Of a stretch of 64,000 nt of DNA, positions 11,999 through 22,900 are shown piece by piece. Position 1 is the first letter of the stretch. The number at the start of each line of letters is the position of its first letter. The translations under genes and the position numbers were made by a program. This DNA comes from Nephrocerus scutellatus. Taxonomy: Eukaryota; Arthropoda; Insecta; Diptera; Pipunculidae. The stretch is taken from NCBI GenBank assembly GCA_947095585.1, contig OX352762.1, positions 94,214,249-94,278,248 on the forward strand, read 5' to 3'. The notes beneath the pieces are model-generated. The model was not told the origin of the DNA. It made no database searches and saw nothing but the letters and a program-made list of their open reading frames with translations.

Positions 11999-13105
11999 TT
12001 TTTGTTAGATTGCGGTGTGGGAGTTGCATTTTCTTCAATTGATCAAGTATCATGTTGTTCAGATTACTTTGGTCATCTAGCCGCTTTGTAATAGCTGCAA
12101 TGCTGTTCATAATCCTTTCCATAATTTGGTTATTTTCGGAGCCCATATGTTTTGTTGAACCCGAGTCTTTCACTACCTGGGCAAATGATCTTCTTTGCCC
12201 TGAGTTGCTTGGTTGTGGGTTTTGATCACTCTGATTTGATATTTGAACCCTTCGATTTTCGAGAATTTGCGGTTGATTTCTTGATTTATCTCTTAATTTT
12301 TGTAATTGTTTAGCAACCTCACAGCCTCGATAATTAGCCGGATGTTGGCCCTTGCAATTTGTACACTTGGCTTGAACATCTCTCCCTATTGTACATGCCT
12401 GAGTAATATGATTACCTGAGCATTTTACACATCTTGGATCCCGGCCGCAATATCTTTGGGTGTGATTAAATGCCTGACATTTATTGCATTAGGGTATGCG
12501 TGTTGTGGTTCTCCGCATTGGTTCGATTTTCACCTTCATGAGAAGGATTTCTTTTAATCCATAAATGTTTTGAACATTCTCTTTGTTGTCAAATACCAGC
12601 ATAAAAAGAGGGAGTCCCCTTTTACTGATGGTTTGGTTTCCTTCCTCGTTTTCTGTTCTCTCTTTTTTAACAATATTCACAGCATCTAGTATTTTAAGAC
12701 CTTTATTTTGTAAGTCTTCCATTATTTCTTTGCTTGAGCAAGTGTGATGCAAACCTCTTGCCATGACTTTTATAGGTCGGGCCTGTTTGTTCTCATAAGT
12801 AAACCACTGATACTTTTCAGTATTAAATTTCATAGATAAGGTTCTATAAGTATCTGAGTCCAGAGTATTAATTTTCCAAACGTCATTGTTTAGCGCTGTT
12901 ACCTTGTAATCTTTGTCAGTAACCGAATTCGTCAGTGACTGAATTTCTGGGTAACTTTGTACTCCCACAATATTTATTGGTGGGGGTGGATTTTCTTTCG
13001 GTGGCACCATATTTGGTGTAATGTTCTTGGTAGATTTACTACCTTTTGATTGATTGGCTTTGGGTAGAACGACTTTCGGATCTGGACTAGGTTGTCCCCT
13101 AAGCA
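11988..13105 (-). pseudogene. Jockey-clade ORF1 (nucleic-acid-binding Gag-like)
   Basis: The ORF1 protein coats LINE RNA. The truncated 5' end enters the frame at MLRGQPSPDPKVV. A proline- and lysine-rich region follows, then the RRM-like/pre-C2HC region (KVMARGLHHTCSSKEIMEDL; KRGLPLFMLVFDNK), then three CCHC knuckles, CNKCQAFNHTQRYC, CVKCSGNHITQAC and CTNCKGQHPANYRGC. One in-frame TAA at 12489-12491, just before the first knuckle, interrupts it; it fits a single CAA-to-TAA change. The frame ends at 11988, overlapping the ORF2 ATG (11998) by 11 nt, a common arrangement in Jockey-type elements. The N-terminus is missing through 5' truncation. Confidence 0.9.
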
Positions 13106-14484
13106 TGGGATCAATGCTGGCGTTCCTCAAGGGTCATCCTTATCGCTTACACTTTTCTTAATATATATCAATGACCTGTTGTCTTCTACAACCTCTGATA
13201 TCCACTCATTTGCTGATGATACGACGTTATCGGCTTCCATGGAGTTTGTAAGTCAAAAAGAATGCAATTCTCGCTTGATTGGTTCGTGTGAATTAATGAA
13301 TTCGGCAATTCTGTCGAACATTTAAGTCATTCTTGATTGGGGCAGATCTAATAGGGTGGAATTTAACCCAAATAAACTACAGGCTTGTCTTTTTTCTCAA
13401 AAGGCAATTTAACAATACGTTCCACCAGTAATTAATGCTGCCACTATTGCGAGATCAGTTTTGCTTAAGATGTTAGGTTTGAAAGTTTTAAGTGAACTTT
13501 CCTGGAAGGAACATATTTATGGAATTTAAAAAAGAGCGAGCCAATGCTTGGGCTTTATAAGACGTTGTAACTTCTAACTTTTATATTAAGATTATATAAA
13601 TTTTATGTTAGACCAATTTTAGAATTTAATTCATATGTGTGGGGTGGGGCTCCTAGATCGCATTTGATTCATCTTGATGGAATTCAGAATAGAGTTATCC
13701 GTTTGATAAACGATGTAACCATTACTTCATCCCTTGATTCTTTGAAGTATTGACGAAATGTAGGAGCTTTAACTGTTTTCTACGAATTTTACAACAGTAG
13801 ATGATTTTCAGAAACCCGTTCTCTATTCCCAGGTCCTTTTGTCAGCAACGTAAACACTCGTTTCAGGTCTAATCAACATAGATTTGCCTTAAAACCGTTC
13901 TCATGTAGTACCCAAAACTTCAAATCCTCCTTTTATCCGAGAGTGACTTCGATGTGGAATCAGTAAGTAGACTCCGTGTTTCCTGAATCTTTTAATCTGC
14001 AGCCCTTCAAAATAGCCGTCAACAACTTCCTGAGGGATGACAGTAGAGGTCATTAGAAGATTTTATTATGTATTTAATTTTTTAAAAAAATTATGTTATT
14101 GTTTGTTTTATTTATAAAATTTGTAATATTTTCTTGGTCAAGGGTTTTTGTAGATTTTCCCTGACCATGATTTATTGATAAAAGTATTTGGACTCGCGTC
14201 GTTTTAGTTTTTGTATTCGTTTTTTCGTATTACTTTTTCAATGAATCAGAGAGAATTCTAAGAAAATAAATTGAAACCGGCTACAAACGTGAGGAATGTG
14301 ATATGTTGTAATTCTCATTCCTTTGAATTTTGATTTTTAATTTTAATAAAGGGCATAGCCCACCTTATTGCCGTGACACAAGTCATTCAGGGACTTATCC
14401 ATTGGCAATATATATATAAATATATATATAAAAAAAAGAACACAGAAATAAGCATGAATCTGTCTCATCTATAATTATTATTAT

Positions 14485-14889
14485 AATTTACGGGTATAAA
14501 ATAATAATAATAATAATTTAATAGTATTAATAATAAAAATAATATTCGGCGCGACATAAGCATGAATCTGTCTCATCTATAATTATTATTATAATTCGGC
14601 GCGACAGACCATTGCGGTCCAAGGCCTAGCTTCTCGCATCCATTTGTGTTGTTCATTTATAGTTTTGGCAGAAATGGAAGGGACCTACAATTTAAGGCCG
14701 GATCCGAACGGCGAATTGAGAAGCCTTTCGTGACAAGTTATTACTCTGGGAACGCTTGTCACTCATTCGCGAGAGGTGGGACACAATGAAAAATACTTTT
14801 GGTGTTACTGGGATTCGAACCACGAACCTCCTGCTCAGTAGCCACGCGCATTTCCACTGAGCCACGGCGCCCACCAATTTACGGGTATA
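14485..14889 (-). mobile_element. SINE with 14-bp target duplication and duplicated tail
   Basis: Minus-strand copy of the tRNA-derived SINE. The head is at the right end: reading the minus strand from 14875, it has an A-box-like GGCTCAGTGG and a B box GGTTCGAATCC (about 14811-14821). It is flanked by a perfect 14-bp direct repeat AATTTACGGGTATA at 14485-14498 and 14876-14889. The body is 14499-14875, longer than the 284 bp at 60188 because the (ATT)n tail is expanded and contains a copy of the outside flank (TAAGCATGAATCTGTCTCAT occurs at about 14443 and again at about 14560). Confidence 0.93.
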
Positions 14890-15016
14890 TCGTTACGAAA
14901 TTTCGGCTTTCGAGTTCGTAATAGATTTTGCAAATAAACATGTTTATTAATTTACAAATTACAACTTTCTGCCTAAATAACAAGAAGTAAAAAAACAACC
15001 CATAAAATTTTTCATC

Positions 15017-16433
15017 TAAATTCTCTAGAAAATCATCGAAAGAGACATTTGACATCAGATGTTGAAATTGAAAAAGCTCAGATCATTTTATTCTGAGCAC
15101 TTAAAGCACGCTCATACTCTGAGCAAATAAGAAACACGAGCATTTATCTTGAGAACTCTTTGACAGCTCTGAACTAATTTATGAAACCGCCAATCGACAA
15201 CAAAAAACGACATCAATAAAAATAGAATTCAGTAAATAAGTAAGTAAGTTGAATTAAGAATAAAACATGTATGTCTCGTTTCATTTGCTGGGTTAATTTG
15301 TGCGTGAGCTAAGATTTCTCTCTCTCTCTCCACCAACACCATGCAGCGCAGCCGACTGCGCAGCACACACCGCACACAAACATTAACAAGAACGTCGTTA
15401 AGCGGCCGAACCCGTGGCCCGATCACTAACAAATTTTAGAAAAAGTATTGTTTATTGGGTATACACATGTGTGTAAAATTTGAAAAATCGGGTAATTTTT
15501 ATTTTAAATTTGTATGGGAGCCCCACGAACCCGGGGCCCGATCACTTCCAAATTTTAAAAGAAAGTATTTTCACCGGAAATACACATGTGTACAAAATTG
15601 TGTATGGGAGCCCCCCGGCCCCGGGGTACGATCGCTTCAAAAATTTTACAAAAAGTTTTGTCCATCGGAGATACACATGCGTATAAAATTTGAAGAAAAT
15701 CGGGAACTTTTTTCATAAAATTTGTATGGGTGCCCCCCGACCCAGGGGCTCGATCTCTCCAAAAATTTTACAGAAAGTGTTTTCCATCGGAGATACACAT
15801 TTGTTTTAAATTTCAAAAAAATCGGGTAAATTTTGTAAAATATTTGTATGGGAGCCCCCGACCCCGGGGTCCGAGGGTATATAGAAAGTATTGTCACCGG
15901 AAATACACATGTGTGCAAAATTTCAGGAAAATCGGCCTTTAGGAAGTGTGTTGAAAAGTTATTAAAAAAAAAAATTGTATGGGAGCCCCCCGACCCCGGG
16001 GTACGATCGCTTCAAAAATTTTACAAAAAGTTTTGTCCATCGGAGATACACATGCGTATAAAATTTGAAGAAAATCGGGAACTTTTTTCATAAAATTTGT
16101 ATGGGTGCCCCCCCGACCCAGGGGCCTGATCTCTCCAAAAATTTTACAAAAAGTGTTTTCCATCGGAGATACACATTTGTATAAAATTTAAAAAAAAAAT
16201 CGGGTAAATTTTGTAAAATATTTGTATGGGTCGGGGGGCCCAGAGGTCCGAGGGGCCTCAATTTTAATAGAAAGTATTGTCACCGGAAATACACATGTGT
16301 GCAAAATTTCAATAAAATCGGGCCTTGGGAAGTAGGTTAAACATTGATCGCAAGATTCCATGACACACAAATCCACAAATCCACAAACAAACCCACAAAC
16401 AAACGGGCAAGTGAAGTTAATATAGAGAATTTA
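15017..16433 (+). mobile_element. Repeat-bearing element, long form
   Basis: Bounded by TAAATTCTCTA (15017-15027) and TAGAGAATTTA (16423-16433), inverted copies of one another. The first ~390 bp are unique sequence shared with the copy at 52599: ATCGAAAGAGACATTT, TCATTTTATTCTGAGCACTT, a (CT)n run and CATGCAGCGCAGCCGACTGC. About seven units of the ~120-bp repeat follow, then the right flank with AACGGGCAAGTGAAGTTAAT. The GC-rich GGGGCCCGATC cores alternate with AT-rich spacers. No transposase or other protein is encoded, so it must be non-autonomous. Superfamily is unknown; small inverted ends plus internal tandem repeats recall Helentron/DINE-1-like or other short DNA elements. Confidence 0.78.
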
Positions 16434-16689
16434 AAAATAGCAAAATTTTACAAATTTACACTGGTTTTCTGGTTTTTACTTATTACTTATGAAAATGCCA
16501 TAAATTTTACTTAGCCTAAAGGCATGCAAGAAAAATGCTTATTCCATTATTGTGTAACATGCTTGTTTCATTTATCATTTATCGATGTTAACTATTTTCG
16601 TAACAATACGAACAACACATGTCTATTTTTCATAAAGATCCCTTGCTTTCTTCGTAGAAGCGATTCCATAGTTAAAGATATTTATTATT

Positions 16690-17080
16690 ACAGTTATTAC
16701 AGTCACTGAGGTCACCTTTTTGGGATGGTGATGATGACGCCTTCTTTTTAAATGCTCCATATTAACTTCGCGTCGGGATGGTTCAGTAGTTCGTTCCTTC
16801 GGTGGTGGAATCTTGCGATCAATTTTTAGCCCACTTTCCAAAGCCCGATTTTAATGAAACTTAACACACATGTGTATTTCCGGTAACAACACTTTCTATT
16901 AAAATTTGGTAGTTATCAAACCCCGGTTTGGGGCTTCCATACAAAATTTTTAACAATCATCCCATATAGCGGCATAAGATCACGCCATACTATAATGACT
17001 GTGTGTCTGTATGCAGCGCAGCTTTAATATTTGAACCACAAAAGCATGCAGTCCTTCGCATGTGTTTTTTTTTAGAATTT
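16690..17080 (-). mobile_element. Divergent repeat-bearing element fragment
   Basis: Minus-strand related copy. It contains the reverse of the right flank (AATCTTGCGATCAATTTTTA, then CCACTTTCCAAAGCCCGATT), ACACATGTGTATTTCCGG, and one GC-rich core. It continues into a segment (GGCATAAGATCACGCCATA; CAGTCCTTCGCATG) that it shares with 35310-35440. The terminal 11-mers are not recognisable. It abuts the Helitron-like element that starts at 17089. Confidence 0.6.
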
Positions 17081-17088
17081 ATAGTGGA

Positions 17089-17874
17089 CTAGCTGTTCCC
17101 GGGCGCACACATGAACCCTCGGGGTGACTGGAGTACTATAGCCTATAACCTTCCCTCACCTTCTAATAATTTACGTTGACATTTTTTTAAAAATACGTTT
17201 GTAAATCTCATGTTAAAATTTTACCTTTCTCCCCTTCCATATATACCTATAACTATCCCCTACGTGCCAATAATATATCTAGCGGAAATACCCGGCGTTT
17301 CTCGGCTGCCCCATCGCACTGACCCCGACCAAGTTAACACCCGCCCACTGACACTACACCCACTGACCCCCGCCCACTGACCCACTGCCATCTGACCGCC
17401 AGCCCACGGACCTCTGACCTCAGATGACCACCCATTCTAGGACCAACCCCACCCACTGAACTCACACCAACTGACCACCAGCCCAGAAAACTATAGAATA
17501 CGTTTGAACGCGATTGGTTCATAAAAACATGCAATTTGTAGAAACAATAAAAAAAATTCTTATGGAGACCCTTTGACTCAGAAGTCTGACCACTTTCAAA
17601 ATATGCCTATTAAGTGCCTTTTATGGTAGAAAACCCATATGCAAAGTTTGAACGCGATCGATTCATAAAAACATGCAATTTGTAAAAACAACAACAAAAA
17701 TTCGTATGGTGACTCCTTGACCCAGGAGTCTGACCACTTTCAAAATATGCCTATTAAGTGCCTTTTATGGTAAAAAACCCATATGCAAAGTTAGAACGCG
17801 ATCGGTTGAAGGGTTTGGCAGTCTATACCGGACATACATACACACATACAAAGTTTCACTTTTATATATATAGA
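17089..17874 (-). mobile_element. Helitron-like non-autonomous element
   Basis: On the minus strand it starts TCTATATATATAAAAGTGAA (5' TC at 17874-17873) and ends GCGCCCGGGAACAGCTAG (CTAG at 17092-17089). The base before TC is A and the base after CTAG is T, the A/T insertion rule of Helitrons. Inside are a run of CCCACTGACC-type minisatellite (about 17330-17480) and two copies of a 144-bp repeat (about 17521-17808, each with ATAAAAACATGCAATTTGTA). No Rep/helicase is encoded. The same plan is seen at 61084-62018. Confidence 0.7.
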
Positions 17875-17989
17875 TTACTTTTATGCAAATACTTTGCTTA
17901 TTAGAGAATTTACATGAAACATTTTTACTTTTATGTGTTGTTTTTTAGGTATTCTTTGCGATAGCCATACCTCCTTTATGATGGGAAAC

Positions 17990-19260
17990 AGATGATCTGC
18001 TAGGACCGAGCATTTAAGAGTTCTGCGGCTAAATTATCAGGTCCAGGAGCTTTGGTGTTTCTTAATCTAGCGGTTTTTATTGAAAATATTTTGGTGGTTC
18101 AGTTTTTATATCTTTTCTAGGACTACGGCGGCTTTGGCGATCAGGAAACGTCGGATTGTTGAATTCATGTGTGCTTGTTTGAAATAATTCATTGCAACAA
18201 TCAAGCTCTTCCTGATCCGTTGTGAGCAGTGAAAGCACAGCCGTAACTGTTTTTAAAAGCTGGTCTTGGTCGGGACTTTTATCCGGCGTCCTTGGATTAT
18301 TGTTCAAGCCATTTGTACTAAAGTTCCTGTTGCTTATGCACCATTTTCTTAACCTTTTGTTCGGTTGCCAATTATGGATATTATTGTGTGCAAATGTTGT
18401 TCCACCGATGAATAGTTGAATCATCATATTTGGCTCTACAACCGGGGTCCGGTCCTGGCCTGTGGCCTCCCGCAAAAAGTCTCTCCACCGGTCCCGATTT
18501 CGAGCCGATGTCATCCAGTTTGGCATCCCTAAACTCTCGGATCCATATGTATATATCAGCAGCTTGGATGTTATGGTTAAGTTCCTGGATTTGAAGAGTC
18601 TTGACAGGCTATAGTAGGCTTTGTTGGCTTTAAGCAACCGTGCGCGTATTTCTGGTTCCATGCTGCTATCGGCTGCTATCGGATGAATACTTGAATACTC
18701 GACCAAAAATCTATTAATATACCGCCGATGTTATTGCACTCGTTTCCAAGGCCGTGTAATGGGATACAGTTTCAAGATTTGTTATTATTTCCCGCTCTTT
18801 TGAGTTTTAATATCCTATATTTAATATTGCCTCTGTTTGTTGCAGCAAGAGTTACTTTAAGTTGAGTGTAGAACGCTTCCTTTGAGGCTTCGTCATCCGT
18901 TTCGGTAGGAGCATAACATTGGACAAGCGTAACATTTCGTTAATGAGTGTGAAATCTGGCCCGTGTGATCCGATCTGAAATGGCTCCGCTTCCGATTAGA
19001 AATTTTTTTGCTTTAGATGTAATTAATATTCCTTTACTGTTTCTGAGAGTGGAGTTGTTCCCGTTTATAGTGGTCCATTTCTCGAAAAACTTGTTCCTGT
19101 TTTCCACTTCCATTTTTTATTTTATTTTGATGGGCGTTGTAATCAACTGCCCCTCTGCGGTACAGATGCTGCTTACAGCCGCTCCTAAAATCGAGTACAG
19201 ACGCTGCATGTCTTTTTTGTCTGCTTTCCCGGCGTCGTTTCACATTTGGAAGGCGTTTCC
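17990..19260 (-). mobile_element. RTE-like LINE remnant, interrupted
   Basis: Minus-strand LINE debris. About 19260-18770 gives an apurinic-type endonuclease segment with ISDRITRARF and VTLVQCYAPTETDDEASKEA. About 18410-17990 gives the endonuclease C-terminus (GGTTFAHNNIHNW) and the RT entry motif LRNTKAPGPDNLAAELLN, with one frame change near 18080. Between these parts (18415-18715) sits the 3' end of a different RTE copy, so this older element was split. Frames are broken and the RT catalytic region is not present. Confidence 0.7.
18415..18715 (-). mobile_element. RTE LINE 3' end fragment (nested)
   Basis: Matches the C-terminus and 3' tail of the RTE element at 22140-24575 on the minus strand: SMEPEIRARLLKANKAYYSL, SRLFKSR, then a deletion joining to LGMPNWMTSARNRDRWRDFL. 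The 3' end is GAGCCAAATATGATGATTC, resembling the ATGATGATGA-type tail of this family. The conserved YGSETW..RLRWAGHLARM block between those parts is deleted. Confidence 0.85.
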
Positions 19261-19379
19261 CTATCCAACACCTAGGAACGCATTTACTCGGGAAAGACTA
19301 ACCCCCGACAATACTCTTAAATACGATATCTTCATTATTATTTGTTATGATTAAAATCAGAACACGGGTAAAGATAAAT

Positions 19380-19975
19380 AATTGAGTGAGTTAAAAATCT
19401 CTTTATTTTGTTTAATGACTACATTTGTATCTCTATTTATTTCCTAACAATATTGTTAATAAATAAAAATATAATAAAAAGTAAAAGTTAATGACTTACG
19501 TGCTTAAAATATTCAAATCAGTAGTAAGAAGTAGTTTACAGTGCAAATGGATAAATATTAGTTTGTTATGGCACAGTTATATATATATATAGATCTTTAT
19601 AACATTTGGTAAAAAATAGATTGGTAAAATGGTGCATACGAAACTGTTAAAAATCATACGTTTCAACAGAAAGAAAATAGAACAGGTTAATATAATTCTT
19701 ACCGGCTAAATGTTAAATAAAAAAAGAAAAGAAAAATTTAAGAGAATCTATCTCGTAAATTAAAGTAAATCGGTACTGAAAATATCACAAGAGTTACCCT
19801 TTCGACTATTGTTCTCTATGAAGAGAACAAAGCGGAAGAAACTCACAAAAATTGCAAAACGGTGACGAAATAGATGACTTAAATTGCAGCGGATTCGGAG
19901 GAACACAGGCATCTCAATGCTAAGTGTATCTGCCTGAACAGATAATTGCATTATTAGATATTTGTAATCGCTTCT
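19380..19975 (-). other. Probable 3' UTR of the LRR gene
   Basis: This AT-rich stretch follows the stop codon of the LRR gene. On the minus strand an AATAAA hexamer lies at 19406-19401, a plausible cleavage signal. There are also (AT)n runs near 19580. No coding sequence is visible. Assignment as UTR is positional inference only. Confidence 0.4.
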
Positions 19976-22900
19976 TCAAAGACTTGTAGTTGCTTGAAGT
20001 TTCAAGTACCGTGCTCCGTTTTCAGCATCTGACAGATGTGCAATACGGTCTGAGGCTGCGTAACATGTTGTCGCCGTTGGTGTACTTGGTCGACTGCCAG
20101 CGGTGCGAATCCTTGTTGCTCCCCATATTAGAACGAATACGGATGTTACCACGATGCCAAGTCCTAGACCAGGAAGAAAACTCTTATTGAATGAATCCAG
20201 AAAATCATATCTTCGGTTGATGGTGCTAGATTGGTCTACGACGGCACTGTAATCGGAAATGGCGAATTTTCTATTGTTCACGTAGTCATCACTGGATCCA
20301 CCAACACCTGATGCTACAGCGCCTGTTATCTCATCACTACGCGTTGAAATTCGATCAAAATTCGAAATATCTGAGGAAAATATTGGTCGGCGGTTGAACG
20401 TTCGTATTTGCGGAATTGCTGTAGGATTACTCAGTTGAAGTTTTGTAATATTCGAACAACCGATCACAAGCTCGGCTTTCGGATTTTTCTCCTGAACCAT
20501 AACCAAACAAAAGCGATAGCTGTGTAAAAAGAGAAGAGATTATAAGTAATTGCAATAGTTTTTTTATGTTTTGAAGCATTTCGTTATACAAAAAAAATGA
20601 ATTGAAGATAATAATAAAAGTAAGAAAGTAGGATGAGCGCGATACGTAGTAACATACATCGTGTTGCACATACACTGCGGTTCAATAGATTAGAAGCAGG
20701 CAATTTTGAGAAGTATAAATGATGTTTCTCTAGTTATATGGCAGTGAGAGAAAAAAATTGTGAAAGAAACAGTGGGTCCATTTGAATGCAATAGTGAATT
20801 CGGCCGTGTTGACTCGAATTTGAGTCTTTCGTGATGATGAAATCCGCGATCGGAGCACCGTACCAAGATAGTGCCTCGCGCCAGCCTTACTTTGAAGGGA
20901 CTTGGCCGATCTTTTAGCTTTTTCTGTATTTGGAGGAAAATTACCGGCGGCTACCTCGTGGAGGTCTGGTCGCACTTCCACCAGTCAGACATAGTTACGG
21001 CCACCTGCAATTCTAGAGCAATCTGTGTTATTCGCCCTATTCTGCTGATGGCTGACCCCACGAAGTTAATATAGAATTTAAAAAGGATATTTGATCGTCG
21101 AACGCAAAAGAAGCTTTAAGATATGAAAGAAGGACTTTCATTACTTACTGAAAGGCCAGCCTATTTAGCTATTGAACGCTCAACACTACGCTGATAAAGC
21201 AAGTATGGCAGAAATAGTAAAGCGACAAACTCTCTTCAAATTCAGAACCCTAGTGCAAGAAAACGACACGTCGCGATGGTGCGATTGCTTGTGATAAAAA
21301 TGTTCACAGGAGTATCGCGAGAAATATGTTTTAGTGCTAGAGTCGGTTCTCGATTACCGCTTGCTTATTAATCATAGTTCTGCTGCAGCAGTTTTAGGTT
21401 TCTTTCTCTTGCATACTAATAAATTTCCATGGTGAGCGCCTTCAAAATCTATAATTATTTAATTGTAGGGAATAAAATAAATAAAACGTGGGCGCTCAGT
21501 GGAAAAACGGATGGCTACTGAGCAGGGGTTCGTGGTTCGAGCCCCAGTAAAACTATTTTTCACGGTGTCCCACGTCTCGCGAATGGGTGACAAACGTTCC
21601 GAGAATAATAACTTGTCACTTTAGAGGTGCCTAAATTAGGGGGCACGTAGGCTCAAATTGAGATCGATTCAGGTTCATTTTAAAAATAATGATATAACTC
21701 CCAAATAATTTTCTGTTGGGACTTATTTCATTTCAATAATTTTGGGTTTTATTTTATAATGACGTAAGTCCTGATTTTTTACAATATAGCTTTCACAATA
21801 AATGAAATAAGTACCAACCTTTTGCAATTTATTTCATTATGAATGAAGGGACTCATCTTTATTCCTCCCCCCTAATAAACGACAATAATTGGCATCAGTT
21901 CTCTTCCAGATAATCAACCATATTCGACTTTTTAAACACAGTGTGTAATGTGCCGAGTGCGGCGGTCAGCCATCAGCAGAGTAGGGCGAATAACACAGAA
22001 TGCTTCAGACATGCATGTGGCCGCAACTATCTGTGACTGGTGGAAGAGTAATCAAACCTCCACGTGGTGGCCGCTGGTAATTTTCCTCCAGTACAGGAAA
22101 AGCGAAATGATCGGTCTAGTCCTTTCAAAGTAAGGTTGGCGCGAGGCTAATAACCTCGCCCGTAAAAAACCATAATAAGGAACCCAACATCAGCCTCGGA
22201 TACACTGATGAACGACGACGACCACGGCAACGAAAACGGCTAAGCGTACGCTGACTGTATAGAGCTATGCACCCTTCGCGTGAGGGGCAGATTTAAAAAC
22301 ATAAGAAGAATTCTTTGAATCAGTCGAACAGGAACTCCATGCCTGTCCTCAGTATAACGTAAAAATCATTCTGGGTGATATATGAATGCCAAAATAGGTA
22401 GGGAGCCAGTACTCATGCATTACATTGGCACCCATAGCTTACACGAGAACACTAATGACAATTAACAACGATTTAAAGAGATGGCAGCAAGCAATAATTT
22501 GATCGTTGCGACTACAAGGTTTGCGCGTAAAATATCCACAAAGCCACCTCGGTATCTCCTGATGGAGCCACTCGCTTCCAGATAGACCACGTGTTGATAG
22601 ACCGCCGCCACAGCCCGAACCTGATGACCATCGAACCAGTCGTTCCGATCTCTACTACTACTGCCTAAGATGGAGTGGTGCGAACGTACCGAGAAGCTCC
22701 ATCACGAATGTAAGCTAGCGACTGAAGATAAGAATGTTGCGTACCGAGCAATGCAACAACCTCACAGAACGCGGGCACGCGAAGATGAATATAAAGAGCT
22801 CAGAAGATATGAAAAAATAGTTCACCGGCGAAGGAAAGCAGCCTGGGAGAAGAATCTCATCCGTAAACTAGAACAGTATAGAGAGCGAGGACCGCACCAG

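Larger units (their letters stand above)
9203..13105 (-). mobile_element. Jockey-clade LINE, 3.9 kb, nested, 5'-truncated
   Basis: Minus-strand non-LTR retrotransposon with ORF1 (three zinc knuckles), endonuclease and reverse transcriptase. Its 3' end is the poly-T run at 9203-9211, read as poly-A on its own strand. It is flanked by a perfect 10-bp target duplication, TGGGATCAAT, at 9193-9202 and 13106-13115. Removing the insert and one copy restores the RT motif of the older LINE. The 5' end lies inside ORF1, so it is 5'-truncated as expected for target-primed reverse transcription. It carries at least one stop in ORF1 and several frameshifts or stops in ORF2, so it is dead, though less decayed than its host element. 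Confidence 0.93.
8082..14420 (+). mobile_element. Old Jockey-like LINE (family A1), split by insertion
   Basis: A degenerate LINE read in two pieces, 8082-9202 and 13106-14420. The first piece holds the linker before the RT (SRNFWSFAALVKRNF), then KATGPDGIP (about 8665), IQPVPKKGDKSAPTNYRPIAL and SDVQYGFRKNRSSGEL. The second resumes with INAGVPQGSSLSLTLF, FADDTTL and a C-terminal VWGGAPRSHLIHLDGIQN...VIRLI segment. The 3' UTR has AATAAA-type signals and AT-rich terminal sequence to about 14420. Multiple frameshifts and stops make it inactive. The endonuclease and ORF1 are absent. It is interrupted inside the RT by the younger LINE at 9203-13105. Confidence 0.88.

Noticed and set aside
15455..16093. 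Plus-strand frames with repeated GSPTNPG / EPPDPGVRSLQKFYKK
   Set aside because: They are translations of the ~120-bp tandem repeat. Unit length is variable and often not a multiple of three, so no protein repeat is under selection.
19034..19354. 129-residue plus-strand frame
   Set aside because: Antisense to the RTE-like endonuclease remnant.
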